In this document: positions 26,342 through 34,394 of the stretch, one piece after another
Layout of the letters: every line of letters starts with the position of its first letter
How positions within the stretch are numbered: the stretch's first letter is position 1
Made by a program: the position numbers and the translations under genes
Source of the DNA: JAFALK01 sp036500605
GTDB lineage: Bacteria; Pseudomonadota; Gammaproteobacteria; Burkholderiales; Burkholderiaceae_C
DNA: 64,000 bases
Reading direction: 5' to 3'
Assembly (NCBI GenBank): GCA_036500605.1
Contig: DASYBU010000046.1
Location: 133,136-197,135 of the forward strand
The notes under the pieces: model-generated
What the model was told of the DNA's origin: nothing
Databases searched by the model: none
The model's input: the letters and a program-made list of their open reading frames with translations, nothing else

Positions 26342-26377
26342 AAAAAGCCCGGCCGTGGAGGACATCCATGCCGGGCT
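26342..26377 (-). terminator. Intrinsic-terminator-like hairpin in the Rieske gene leader
   Basis: On the minus strand, an 8-bp stem (arms 26370-26377 and 26346-26353, AGCCCGGC with GCCGGGCT) has an inner TGGA/TCCA stem and is followed at once by a short T tract (26345-26342). This is the form of a rho-independent terminator. It lies 79-114 bp upstream of the Rieske start on the same strand, not downstream of any minus-strand gene. It is therefore either a leader attenuator or the end of a small RNA. Confidence 0.7.
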
Positions 26378-26553
26378 CAGGGCAAACCGCCAGTCCACCA
26401 TCGGGCGCAGGCAGTGAGGGCGGGATTGTACCCGGCGTGACGAATGTCAAGTGTTGGGTGCCGATTCACCTAGCCCCTCTCTTGGGTGAGGCTCTGTGTT
26501 CACACGTCAAGGCTTTGGCCCCCCGGCGCGCCAATACAATCGCCGCTTCATTT

Positions 26554-26817
26554 ATGTCGTCAGCCAGCCAAACCCCCAGCACCGCCAAGGTTGCTTCCAA
26601 GAAGTCCAGCGCTCCTGCCAGCTATGAGCAGGCCCTGGATGAGCTGGAGCGCCTTGTCGCCGCGATGGAAAGCCAGCAATTGCCGCTTGAGCAGTTGCTG
26701 GAGAGCTACAAACGTGGTGCCGAGCTGTTGGGGTTTTGCAGGAATCGTCTCCAGGCCATAGAACAACAAGTCAAGGTGCTGGACGGTGAAGGGCTGAGGG
26801 CGAGAGAGGATTCCTGA
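26554..26817 (+). CDS. xseB: Exodeoxyribonuclease VII small subunit
   Basis: An 87-residue protein. The C-terminal 60 residues (YEQALDELERLVAAME, then LPLEQLLESYKRGAELL) are the XseB helical hairpin that binds the large subunit XseA. The N-terminal 25 residues are a Ser/Ala/Lys-rich tail. The ATG at 26554 is preceded by TACAAT at 26534-26539, a good -10 element, which would leave only a very short leader. It heads xseB-ispA-dxs, a common arrangement in proteobacteria. Confidence 0.92.
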   Translation: MSSASQTPSTAKVASKKSSAPASYEQALDELERLVAAMESQQLPLEQLLESYKRGAELLGFCRNRLQAIEQQVKVLDGEGLRAREDS

Positions 26818-26819
26818 GG

Positions 26820-27707
26820 GTGGATACCGGTATTTTTGAGCAATGGACGCAGCGCACGCTGGCCCAGGTGGAAGCGGCGCTGGACGCCTTTGTCCCGGCC
26901 GACACGCCGGCTGGCCTTGGTGAAGTGATGCGCTATTCGGTGCTGGGCGGCGGCAAGCGCCTGCGCGCCTTGCTGGTGATGGCCAGTTGCGAGGCCGTCG
27001 GCGGGCAGATCGAGGCCGCCTTGCGCGCGGCCTGCGCGGTCGAGCTGATCCACGCCTACTCGCTCGTGCATGACGACATGCCCTGCATGGACAACGACGT
27101 GATGCGCCGTGGCAAGCCCACGACCCATGTGCAGTACGGCGAGGCCCAGGCCATGCTGGCCGGCGACGCGATGCAGGCGCTGGCCTTCGAGGTGCTGACG
27201 CCCGATTCGGGCGTGGCTCCGGCCCTGCAGGCCCAGCTTTGTGCCCTGCTGGCGCGCTCCTCGGGCTGCGCGGGCATGGCGGGTGGCCAGGCGATCGATC
27301 TGGCCAGCATCGGCTGCACGCTCGATGAAGCCTCGCTGCGCGAGATGCACCGGCTCAAGACCGGCCGGCTGTTGCAGGCCAGCGTGATGATGGGCGTCGC
27401 CTGCGGGGCCGTGGAGCCCAAGGCCTGGTCGGCCCTCAATGACTACGGCGCCGCCCTGGGCTTGGCTTTCCAGGTGGTGGACGATATTCTCGACGTGACC
27501 CAGGACTCCAGCGTCCTCGGCAAGACCGCCGGCAAGGATCAGGACGCGAACAAACCCACCTATGTCAGCCTGATGGGCCTGGAACCGGCGCAAGCCCTGG
27601 CCCAGCAATTGCGCTGCCAATCGCACGATGCCCTGGCTGCCAGTGGCTTGTCCAATACCGCCTGGCTCAATATGCTGGCCGACATGGTCGTCGAACGTGA
27701 CAACTGA
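26820..27707 (+). CDS. ispA: Farnesyl diphosphate synthase (polyprenyl synthetase)
   Basis: A 295-residue prenyltransferase. The first Asp-rich motif is in LVHDDMPCMDND and the second in VVDDILDVTQD; GGGKRLRALLV and GQAIDL are further family blocks. It condenses isopentenyl diphosphate with dimethylallyl or geranyl diphosphate to make farnesyl diphosphate. A GTG at 26820 is used, two bases after the xseB stop. It lies between xseB and dxs in an isoprenoid operon. Confidence 0.95.
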   Translation: MDTGIFEQWTQRTLAQVEAALDAFVPADTPAGLGEVMRYSVLGGGKRLRALLVMASCEAVGGQIEAALRAACAVELIHAYSLVHDDMPCMDNDVMRRGKPTTHVQYGEAQAMLAGDAMQALAFEVLTPDSGVAPALQAQLCALLARSSGCAGMAGGQAIDLASIGCTLDEASLREMHRLKTGRLLQASVMMGVACGAVEPKAWSALNDYGAALGLAFQVVDDILDVTQDSSVLGKTAGKDQDANKPTYVSLMGLEPAQALAQQLRCQSHDALAASGLSNTAWLNMLADMVVERDN

Positions 27708-27720
27708 AGGGGCAGGACCC

Positions 27721-29616
27721 GTGAATTACCCGCTTCTGAAAACCATCAGCAGCCCGGCCGATCTGCGCCGGCTGCCGCGCCATGAGCTGCCCAAGCTGGC
27801 CGACGAGTTGCGTGCCTATGTGCTCGAATCCGTCTCGCAGACCGGCGGCCACCTGGGCTCCAACCTCGGCACGGTCGAGCTGACCGTGGCTTTGCACTAC
27901 GTCTTCAACACGCCGCATGACCGCCTGGTCTGGGACGTGGGTCACCAGACCTACCCGCACAAGGTCCTGACCGGCCGCCGCGACCGCATGGGCGGCCTGC
28001 GCCAGATCGGTGGCATCAGCGGCTTCCCGCGCCGCGACGAGAGCGAGTACGACACCTTCGGCACCGGCCACTCGAGCACCTCGATCTCGGCCGCACACGG
28101 CATGGCGATGGCCGCCAAGATCAAGGGCGAGGACCGCAAGGCCGTCGCCATCATCGGCGATGGCGCGATGACCGCCGGCATGGCCTTCGAGGCGCTCAAC
28201 AACGCGGGCGTGGCCCACGGCGGCCTGCTCGGCGATGTGCTGGTGATCCTGAACGACAACGACATGTCGATCAGCCCGCCGGTCGGCGCGCTGAACCGCT
28301 ATCTGGCGCGCCTGATGAGCGGCAACTTCTACGCCAAGGCTCGCCAGGGCGCGAAGACGGTGCTCAAGAACACGCCGCTGTACGAGTTTGCGCGTCGCTT
28401 TGAAGAGCACACCAAGGGCATGGTCGTGCCCTGCACGATCTTCGAGGAATTCGGTTTCAACTATGTCGGCCCGATCGACGGGCACGATCTTGAATCGCTG
28501 ATCCCCACGCTCGAGAACCTGCGCGACAAGCCGGGCCCGCAGTTCCTGCACGTGGTGACCAAGAAAGGCGCCGGCTACAAGCTGGCCGAGGCCGATCCGG
28601 TCAAGTACCACGCGGCTTCGGGCAAGTTCGATCCGAGCATCGGCTTCGTCAAGCCGGCCACGCCGCCCAAAACCACCTTCACCCAGGTCTTCGGCGAATG
28701 GCTGTGCGACATGGCCGAGCAGGACAAGCGCCTGGTCGGCATCACGCCCGCTATGCGCGAGGGCTCGGGCATGGTCGAGTTCCACAACCGCTTCCCGACC
28801 CGCTATCACGACGTCGGCATTGCCGAGCAGCATTCGGTCACCTTCGCCGCGGGCCTGGCCTGCGAAGGGCTCAAGCCCGTGGTGGCGATCTACTCGACCT
28901 TCCTGCAGCGCGCGTACGACCAGTTGATCCATGACGTGGCGATCCAGAACCTGCCGGTCCTGTTCGCGCTCGATCGCGCCGGCATCGTCGGCGCCGATGG
29001 GGCCACGCACGCCGGCAACTACGACATCGCCTTCACGCGCTGCATTCCGAACATGGCCGTGCTCACGCCGGCCGACGAAAACGAGTGCCGCCAGGCGCTG
29101 TTCACGGCTTTCCAACACAACGGCCCGACGACTGTGCGCTATCCGCGCGGCGCTGGCGCCGGTGTGGCGATGCAAAAGGAAATGTCGGCCCAGCCCTGGG
29201 GCAAGGGCGAGATGCGCCGCAAGGGCTCGCGCGTCGCGATCCTGGCCTTCGGCACCTTGCTCTATCCGGCCCTGAAGGCGGCCGAGGCACTCGATGCGAG
29301 CGTCGCCAACATGCGCTTTGCCAAGCCGCTGGACGTTGATCTGGTGCTCGAACTGGCACGCAGCCACGAAGCGCTGGTCACGATCGAGGACGGTTGCATC
29401 ATGGGCGGCGCGGGCTCGGCCGTGCTCGAAGCCTTGCAGGCGGCCGGTATCAGCATGCCGGTGCTGCAACTGGGCCTGCCCGACGACTTCGTCGAGCACG
29501 GCGATCCGAACAAGCTGATGAGCCAGTGCGGGCTCGACGCCGCCGGCATCGAGCAGTCGATCCTCAAGCGCTTTGGCGCGCGCCCGACGCTGGTCAAGCA
29601 GGCGGCCAATCAGTAG
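27721..29616 (+). CDS. dxs: 1-Deoxy-D-xylulose-5-phosphate synthase
   Basis: A 631-residue thiamine-diphosphate enzyme that joins pyruvate and glyceraldehyde 3-phosphate in the first step of the MEP pathway. Motifs are WDVGHQTYPHK, the ThDP site GDGAMTAGMAFEALNN, the His in TGHSSTSIS, and in the pyrimidine domain DVGIAEQHSVTFAAG. The GTG at 27721 gives the standard N-terminus (NYPLLKTISSPADLRRL); the frame extends upstream only into the end of ispA. The gene ends at a strong hairpin. Confidence 0.97.
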   Translation: MNYPLLKTISSPADLRRLPRHELPKLADELRAYVLESVSQTGGHLGSNLGTVELTVALHYVFNTPHDRLVWDVGHQTYPHKVLTGRRDRMGGLRQIGGISGFPRRDESEYDTFGTGHSSTSISAAHGMAMAAKIKGEDRKAVAIIGDGAMTAGMAFEALNNAGVAHGGLLGDVLVILNDNDMSISPPVGALNRYLARLMSGNFYAKARQGAKTVLKNTPLYEFARRFEEHTKGMVVPCTIFEEFGFNYVGPIDGHDLESLIPTLENLRDKPGPQFLHVVTKKGAGYKLAEADPVKYHAASGKFDPSIGFVKPATPPKTTFTQVFGEWLCDMAEQDKRLVGITPAMREGSGMVEFHNRFPTRYHDVGIAEQHSVTFAAGLACEGLKPVVAIYSTFLQRAYDQLIHDVAIQNLPVLFALDRAGIVGADGATHAGNYDIAFTRCIPNMAVLTPADENECRQALFTAFQHNGPTTVRYPRGAGAGVAMQKEMSAQPWGKGEMRRKGSRVAILAFGTLLYPALKAAEALDASVANMRFAKPLDVDLVLELARSHEALVTIEDGCIMGGAGSAVLEALQAAGISMPVLQLGLPDDFVEHGDPNKLMSQCGLDAAGIEQSILKRFGARPTLVKQAANQ

Positions 29617-29636
29617 CCTGGGGCGCCGCCCCAGGC
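29616..29636. terminator. Terminator hairpin between convergent dxs and permease genes
   Basis: Perfect 9-bp arms GCCTGGGGC (29616-29624) and GCCCCAGGC (29628-29636) around a 3-base loop. The stem starts on the last base of the dxs stop codon. No real T tract follows on either strand, so termination may be rho-assisted or simply 3'-end protection for both converging mRNAs. Confidence 0.65.
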
Positions 29637-29643
29637 GCTTCCC

Positions 29644-30951
29644 TCAATGATCGTGATGCAGATACTTGCCTTCCTTGGGCAGCGTCAGGCTGACCAGGAA
29701 GGAGATCACCATCATCACCGTCACGTACCAGAAGAACACCGACTCGTGGCCCTCTGACTTGAGCCAGAGCGCCGCATATTCGGCCGAGCCGCCGAATATC
29801 GCATTGCCCACCGCATACGAGAGGCCCACGCCGAGCGCGCGGATCTCGGGCGGGAAGAGCTCGGCCTTCACGATCGCGCCGACCGAGGTGTAGAAGCTCA
29901 CGATCGCCAGCGCGACCACGACCAGCACGAAGGCCATCACCGGGTCCGTCACCCCTTGCAACGCGAACAGGATCGGCGCCGTGAACAGCGCGCCCAGGCC
30001 GCTGAACAGCAGCATGTTGTTGCGGCGACCGATCCGGTCCGACAGCGCCCCGAACACCGGCTGCATGCACATGTAGACGAACAGCGCGCAGGTCATCACG
30101 TAGCTGGTCGTCTTGATCGGCAGGTGCACCGTGTTGACCAGGTACTTCTGCATATACGTCGTGAACGTGTAGAAGATCAGCGAGCCGCCGGCCGTGAAGC
30201 CCAGCACGACCAGAAAGGCCGGCAGGTGGTTCTTGAACAGGCTGGCCATCGAGCCCGCGTTTTCGCTCTTGAGGTTTTCGGTCTTGGCGGTTTCATGCAA
30301 CTGGCGGCGCAGCTGCATCGCCACCACGGCCGTGGCGGCACCCACGATGAAGGGAATGCGCCAGCCCCAGGCCTTGAGCTCGGCGGTATCAAGAAAGGTC
30401 TCCAGGATCACGACGACCAGCACGGCCAGCAACTGCCCGCCGATCAGCGTCACATACTGGAACGAGGAGAAGAAGCCGCGCCGACCCTTGAGCGCCACCT
30501 CGCTCATGTACGTGGCCGTGGTGCCGTACTCGCCGCCCACCGAAAGACCCTGGATGAGCCGCGCCAGCAAGAGCAGGAAGGGTGCGTACACGCCGATGCT
30601 GGCGTAGGTGGGCAGGCAGGCAATCATCAGCGAGCCGCCGCACATCATGATCACCGAGATCAGCATGGCTGTCTTGCGGCCCTGGCGGTCGGCAATGCGG
30701 CCGAACAGCCAGCCGCCGACCGGCCGCATCAGGAAGCCCGCCGCGAACACGCCCGCCGTCTGCAGGAGCTGCACCGTCTGGTCTGCCTTGGGGAAGAAGG
30801 CTCCCGCGAAATAGATCGACGAGAAGGCGTAGACATAGAAGTCGAACCACTCGACCAGATTGCCGGACGAGGCACCGACGATGGCGAAGATGCGGCGTCG
30901 GGTTTCTTCGGGGCTGTAGGTGGGGGCCGGAGGCGATGCAGTTGTGCTCAT
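29644..30951 (-). CDS. MFS permease, metabolite:H+ symporter family (KgtP-like)
   Basis: A 435-residue 12-helix transporter. The N-terminal ASSGNLVEWFDFYVYAF motif and GRIADRQGRKTAM, then LARLIQGLSVGGEYG, are diagnostic of the MHS group that includes KgtP (alpha-ketoglutarate), ShiA and citrate permeases. AAGGAC precedes the ATG at 30949-30951. It is convergent with dxs and divergent from the DUF4349 lipoprotein gene (151 bp). A dicarboxylic acid is the likely cargo. Confidence 0.9.
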   Translation of the reverse strand: MSTTASPPAPTYSPEETRRRIFAIVGASSGNLVEWFDFYVYAFSSIYFAGAFFPKADQTVQLLQTAGVFAAGFLMRPVGGWLFGRIADRQGRKTAMLISVIMMCGGSLMIACLPTYASIGVYAPFLLLLARLIQGLSVGGEYGTTATYMSEVALKGRRGFFSSFQYVTLIGGQLLAVLVVVILETFLDTAELKAWGWRIPFIVGAATAVVAMQLRRQLHETAKTENLKSENAGSMASLFKNHLPAFLVVLGFTAGGSLIFYTFTTYMQKYLVNTVHLPIKTTSYVMTCALFVYMCMQPVFGALSDRIGRRNNMLLFSGLGALFTAPILFALQGVTDPVMAFVLVVVALAIVSFYTSVGAIVKAELFPPEIRALGVGLSYAVGNAIFGGSAEYAALWLKSEGHESVFFWYVTVMMVISFLVSLTLPKEGKYLHHDH

Positions 30952-31053
30952 GGGATGTCCTTTTTCTCTACTGCTGGCGAATCATCACATTGGGCCGCGC
31001 GGCAGGGCGCGGACTGCGGTGGATATTACGTATATTGGCGGCGCTCGGGGTGT

Positions 31054-31070
31054 CCGTCCTTTCGGGACGG
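31054..31070 (+). other. Small hairpin in the DUF4349 lipoprotein leader
   Basis: CCGTCC (31054-31059), loop TTTCG, GGACGG (31065-31070): a perfect 6-bp stem 33 bp upstream of the start codon at 31103. It could fold in the 5' untranslated region. There is no adjacent T tract, and no function is inferred. Confidence 0.4.
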
Positions 31071-31102
31071 CATGAAGCAAGCTCAGCTCAAGGGAACAAC
31101 AC

Positions 31103-31918
31103 ATGACGATCAAGGGACGCTGGCTGGTGGGTTTGGGTCTGACGGTCAGCCTCGCGGCTTGCGGGCAGGCCAACAAGTCCGCGGCGCTGGAGGCGGTGGT
31201 CGCCGCGCCGCGCGATGCTCGGAATTTCGAGAAAGTTGCGCCAGAAGAGCGCCTGCTCAGCTACAGCCACACGCTGGCGCTCAAGCTGCCCAGTACGAAG
31301 ATCAAGGCCGCTTATGAGTCCTTGCTGAGCCACTGCCAGGCCGTGCCCGAGCAAGGCTGCGTGGTCACGAATTCCAGCATCTCATCGGATGCGTGGCGAC
31401 ATGCGGAAACCTGGATGATGATCCGGCGCGATGCGGTGGCCGCCTTTCGCACCGATGCTGAAGCCTTGGGCACGGTCGTGGGCAAGTCCACCAAGGCCGA
31501 AGACCTCACGGCGCCGGTGGCCGACACGAATCGCCGGCTCGCCATGAAGAAGGCGCTCCGCGACGATCTGCTGGTCCTGCGCAAGCAGTCGAACAAGGAC
31601 ATCCAGGCGCTGCTGACGGTGACCCAGAGCCTCGCGCAGGTGCAGTCGGAAATCGAGGCCGACGAAGCCGCGGTGGCTGGATTGCGAACGCGCGTCGCGA
31701 TGGACGAACTGAGGGTCGAACTGCAATCCGAGAACGAGCGCCCCGAGGGTCCGAACCCCGTTGTGGCCGCGTTCAAGGACTTCGGCAACGACCTGGCCCG
31801 CGGGGCCGGCGCCTTCATCAGCTTCGTCGCGCTGAGCCTGCCGTGGCTGCTGCTGGTGGCAGCGCTACCCTTCATCTGGCGCGGCCTGCGGCGCATCTGG
31901 CGCTTCGGGCGCCGCTAG
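31103..31918 (+). CDS. DUF4349-family lipoprotein with C-terminal membrane anchor
   Basis: A 271-residue protein. The N-terminal signal ends in a lipobox, SLAAC with Cys at residue 20, so it is probably a lipoprotein. The central region includes LSYSHTLALKLPSTKIKAAYESLLSHC, a SISSDAW patch and a helical segment (about residues 155-215) likely to form a coiled coil. A hydrophobic stretch (ISFVALSLPWLLLVAALPFIW) and a basic tail close the chain, as in DUF4349 proteins. GGGAAC precedes the ATG. Its last four bases overlap the convergent lysR gene. Confidence 0.8.
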   Translation: MTIKGRWLVGLGLTVSLAACGQANKSAALEAVVAAPRDARNFEKVAPEERLLSYSHTLALKLPSTKIKAAYESLLSHCQAVPEQGCVVTNSSISSDAWRHAETWMMIRRDAVAAFRTDAEALGTVVGKSTKAEDLTAPVADTNRRLAMKKALRDDLLVLRKQSNKDIQALLTVTQSLAQVQSEIEADEAAVAGLRTRVAMDELRVELQSENERPEGPNPVVAAFKDFGNDLARGAGAFISFVALSLPWLLLVAALPFIWRGLRRIWRFGRR

Positions 31919-32841
31919 AGACTCTTGAGCGCCAACGCCTGGCGCTTGCCTTCCTTGTGCAACTGTTCCATCAGGGCGTCGAGCAGCGGCTGCGCCGGCC
32001 GGTGCAGGGGTCGCAAGGCGCTGATGCGATACGGCAATGAGACCGAGAAACGCCGCACCGCGAGGCGCTCGCTGGCGCAGGCCAGCGCGGTCAGCGGGTT
32101 GACGACGGCCAGTCCGAGCCCTTGCTCGACCATCGCGCACACGGCGACGGCGCTCGGCGTCTCGACCGTCAAACGACGCTCGACGCCGGCCTGCGCGAAC
32201 ACGGCGTCGATCTGCTGGCGGTAGGGGTCGTCGGCGGCGAGGCTCACGAAAGCTTCGCCCGCGAAATCGGCCGGGCTGAGCTTGCGCTTGGCCGCGAGGC
32301 GGTGGCCGGCCGGCAGGACGCAGACCTCATCGAGGCTCAGCAGCGGCGTGAGTTCGGTGCCCGGCGGTGCCTGCGTGGCTTCGGAGAGGCCGAGGTCGAA
32401 GCGCTGGGCGCTCATCCATTCTTCGAGCAGCGGCGATTCCTGCGGCGTGATGTTCAGGCTGGCCGCGGGATGCTTGTCGAGCAGGGCACGGCACGCAGCG
32501 GGCAGCAGCGCGTGAGCCAATGCGGGCAGGCAGAGCAGGTTCAGCCGCTCACCCTCGGCGCGGCCTAACTCCATCGCCCGACTGACCACGCGCTCCAGCC
32601 CTTGGTACGAGCGTTGCACTTCGTCGAACAGGGCGAGCGCCCGCGCCGTGGCCTTGAGCCGGCCGCGCTGGCGCTCGAAGAGGGCATAGCCGAGCAACTG
32701 CTCCAGGCGCGCCAGCTCGCGGCTGATCGTGGGCTGCGAGGTGTGGAGCAGCGCCGCGGCGCCGGTCACGCTGCCGGCGGTGATGACGGCGCGGAAGACC
32801 TCGATGTGGCGATGCGTGAGCTGACGTTGGATTGCATGCAT
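31915..32841 (-). CDS. lysR: LysR-family regulator, probably the lysA activator LysR
   Basis: A 308-residue LysR protein with an N-terminal HTH (HRHIEVFRAVITAGSVTGAAALLHTSQPTISRELARLE) and an effector domain from about residue 93. It is divergent from lysA with 99 bp between starts, the same arrangement as E. coli lysR-lysA, where LysR activates diaminopimelate decarboxylase when diaminopimelate is present and lysine is low. A perfect palindrome sits between the two genes. Assignment as LysR proper relies on that context. Confidence 0.85.
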   Translation of the reverse strand: MHAIQRQLTHRHIEVFRAVITAGSVTGAAALLHTSQPTISRELARLEQLLGYALFERQRGRLKATARALALFDEVQRSYQGLERVVSRAMELGRAEGERLNLLCLPALAHALLPAACRALLDKHPAASLNITPQESPLLEEWMSAQRFDLGLSEATQAPPGTELTPLLSLDEVCVLPAGHRLAAKRKLSPADFAGEAFVSLAADDPYRQQIDAVFAQAGVERRLTVETPSAVAVCAMVEQGLGLAVVNPLTALACASERLAVRRFSVSLPYRISALRPLHRPAQPLLDALMEQLHKEGKRQALALKSL

Positions 32842-32860
32842 ATCAGGATTGAATCACATC

Positions 32861-32880
32861 GGCAAATAAAAGCATTTGCC
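32861..32880. promoter_or_regulatory. Probable LysR operator between lysR and lysA
   Basis: GGCAAAT (32861-32867) and ATTTGCC (32874-32880) form a perfect 7-bp inverted repeat around AAAAGC. The site is 20 bp from the lysR start and 60 bp from the lysA start. That is the usual place for a LysR-type recognition site that both represses the regulator gene and activates the divergent one. Confidence 0.65.
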
Positions 32881-32940
32881 TGAATGGATGGCGGCGGGCA
32901 TGCTGGCGGCAATTTCTCAGTCCCGGAGCTCAGACCCATC

Positions 32941-34179
32941 ATGGCCAATCCCTTCACCCCCAGCCGCCTGCAATCCCTGGCCCAGCGTTTCGGCACGCCG
33001 CTGTGGGTCTATGACGCGGCGACCATCCGCGCGCGCATCGCGGCGCTGCGCCATTTCGACACCATCCGCTTCGCGCAGAAGGCTTGCTCGAACACGCACA
33101 TCCTGCGGCTGATGCGCGAGCAGGGCGTGAAGGTTGATGCCGTGTCGCGCGGCGAGACCCTGCGGGCACTGGCTGCAGGCTTCAAGGCGGGCGGCGAGCC
33201 GAGCGAGATCGTCTTCACCGCCGACCTGCTCGATCGCGAAACCCTGGCCACCGTGATCGAGCATCGCGTGCCGGTCAACGCAGGCTCGATCGACATGCTG
33301 CATCAGCTGGGCCAAGCCTCGCCGGGCCACGCGGTCTGGCTGCGCATCAACCCGGGCTTTGGTCACGGCCACAGCAACAAGACCAACACCGGCGGCGAGC
33401 ACAGCAAGCACGGCATCTGGCACGCTGATCTGGGCCTGGCGCTGGAGGCGATCCGCCAGCGCGGGCTCAAGCTCATCGGCCTGCACATGCACATCGGTTC
33501 GGGCGTCGACTACGGCCATCTGGCGCAGGTCTGCGGCGCGATGGTCGATCTGGTGCGTCAGGCCAAGGAAGCCGGTCAGGATCTGCACGCGATCTCGGCC
33601 GGCGGCGGCCTGTCGATTCCGTACCGCGACGGCGACGCCGTGATCGACACCGCCCATTACTTCAGCCTCTGGGATGCGGCCCGCAAGGAAGCCGAGAAGG
33701 TCGCCGGCCATGCGCTGGGCCTGGAGATCGAGCCGGGCCGCTATCTCGTGGCCGAGAGCGGTGTGCTGCTCAGCGAGGTGCGCGCCACCAAGCAGGCCGG
33801 CGCCAACCATTTCGTGCTGGTCGATGCTGGCTTCAGCGAACTGATGCGCCCGGCCATGTACGGCAGCTTCCATGCCATGAGCGTGATCGCGCATGACGGC
33901 GGCGCGCGGGCGGCAGGCCAGTCGGTCGTGGCCGGCCCGCTGTGCGAATCGGGCGATGTGTTCACCCAGGCCGATGGCGGCGTGGTGCTGCCGCGCGAAC
34001 TGCCGCGCCCCGAGATCGGCGATCTGCTGGTGATCCACGACACGGGCGCCTACGGGGCTTCGATGTCCAGCAACTACAACAGCCGGCCGTTGAGCGCCGA
34101 GGTGCTGGTCGACGGCGAGCGCGAGATCTTGATCCGTCGCCGTCAAACCGTGGAAGAGTTGATCGCGCTGGAGAGCTGA
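32941..34179 (+). CDS. lysA: Diaminopimelate decarboxylase
   Basis: A 412-residue fold-type III PLP enzyme that makes lysine from meso-diaminopimelate. The Schiff-base lysine lies in RFAQKACSN, the form seen in the E. coli-type LysA (rather than YAVKAN). HMHIGSG, the glycine-rich phosphate site AGGGLSIPY, EPGRYLVA and the active-site GPLCESGD are all present. The ATG at 32941 follows GGAG at 32934-32937; an upstream in-frame ATG at 32884 lacks one. It is controlled by the divergent lysR gene. Confidence 0.96.
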   Translation: MANPFTPSRLQSLAQRFGTPLWVYDAATIRARIAALRHFDTIRFAQKACSNTHILRLMREQGVKVDAVSRGETLRALAAGFKAGGEPSEIVFTADLLDRETLATVIEHRVPVNAGSIDMLHQLGQASPGHAVWLRINPGFGHGHSNKTNTGGEHSKHGIWHADLGLALEAIRQRGLKLIGLHMHIGSGVDYGHLAQVCGAMVDLVRQAKEAGQDLHAISAGGGLSIPYRDGDAVIDTAHYFSLWDAARKEAEKVAGHALGLEIEPGRYLVAESGVLLSEVRATKQAGANHFVLVDAGFSELMRPAMYGSFHAMSVIAHDGGARAAGQSVVAGPLCESGDVFTQADGGVVLPRELPRPEIGDLLVIHDTGAYGASMSSNYNSRPLSAEVLVDGEREILIRRRQTVEELIALES

Positions 34180-34200
34180 CCAGGAGGACTGTCTTTTGAA

Positions 34201-34277
34201 TTCATCCTGTACATCCTGTCCATCCATGTAAAAAATTGAATTCATTGAACATGGATGAACAGGATGTACAGGATGAA
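34201..34277. repeat. Nonamer-based palindromic intergenic repeat, copy 1
   Basis: Two 29-base arms (34201-34229 and 34249-34277) pair with one mismatch around a 19-base AT-rich loop. Each arm is built from 9-base ATCCTGTNC units followed by ATCCATGT. The same element recurs at 44949-45019, and GACTGTCTT stands left of both copies. The right arm reads MDEQDVQDE in one frame, a known source of spurious short genes. It lies between lysA and the ahpC control region. Confidence 0.85.
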
Positions 34278-34289
34278 AACAATGTGGCG

Positions 34290-34354
34290 ATAGGCCTAGG
34301 CAATGATGGTGATTTGATTTATCAAATCTATGCATGGGATGAAGTCGATATCAT
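34290..34354 (+). promoter_or_regulatory. Candidate OxyR-controlled ahpC promoter
   Basis: Four tetramers with exact 7-base spacing, ATAG (34290), CAAT (34301), ATTT (34312) and CAAA (34323), fit the ATAG-N7-CTAT-N7-ATAG-N7-CTAT layout of OxyR footprints, although the last two are degenerate. Overlapping them is a perfect palindrome, GATTTGAT and ATCAAATC around TT (34311-34328). TATCAT at 34349-34354 is a reasonable -10, which would put the OxyR-like site against the -35 region. Redox control of ahpC by OxyR is established elsewhere. Confidence 0.5.
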
Positions 34355-34394
34355 TCATTCCATCCCATCAACCCAACATGCAGAGGATCTCGCA

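Noticed and set aside
26341..26450. 6S RNA gene upstream of the Rieske gene
   Set aside because: The candidate transcript is about 80 bases, too short for 6S RNA, and it lacks the long stem with an open central bubble.
34236..34394. N-terminal extension of ahpC reading MDEQDVQDE
   Set aside because: It is produced by the palindromic repeat and control region; the ATG at 34395 has a good ribosome-binding site and gives the family's standard start.
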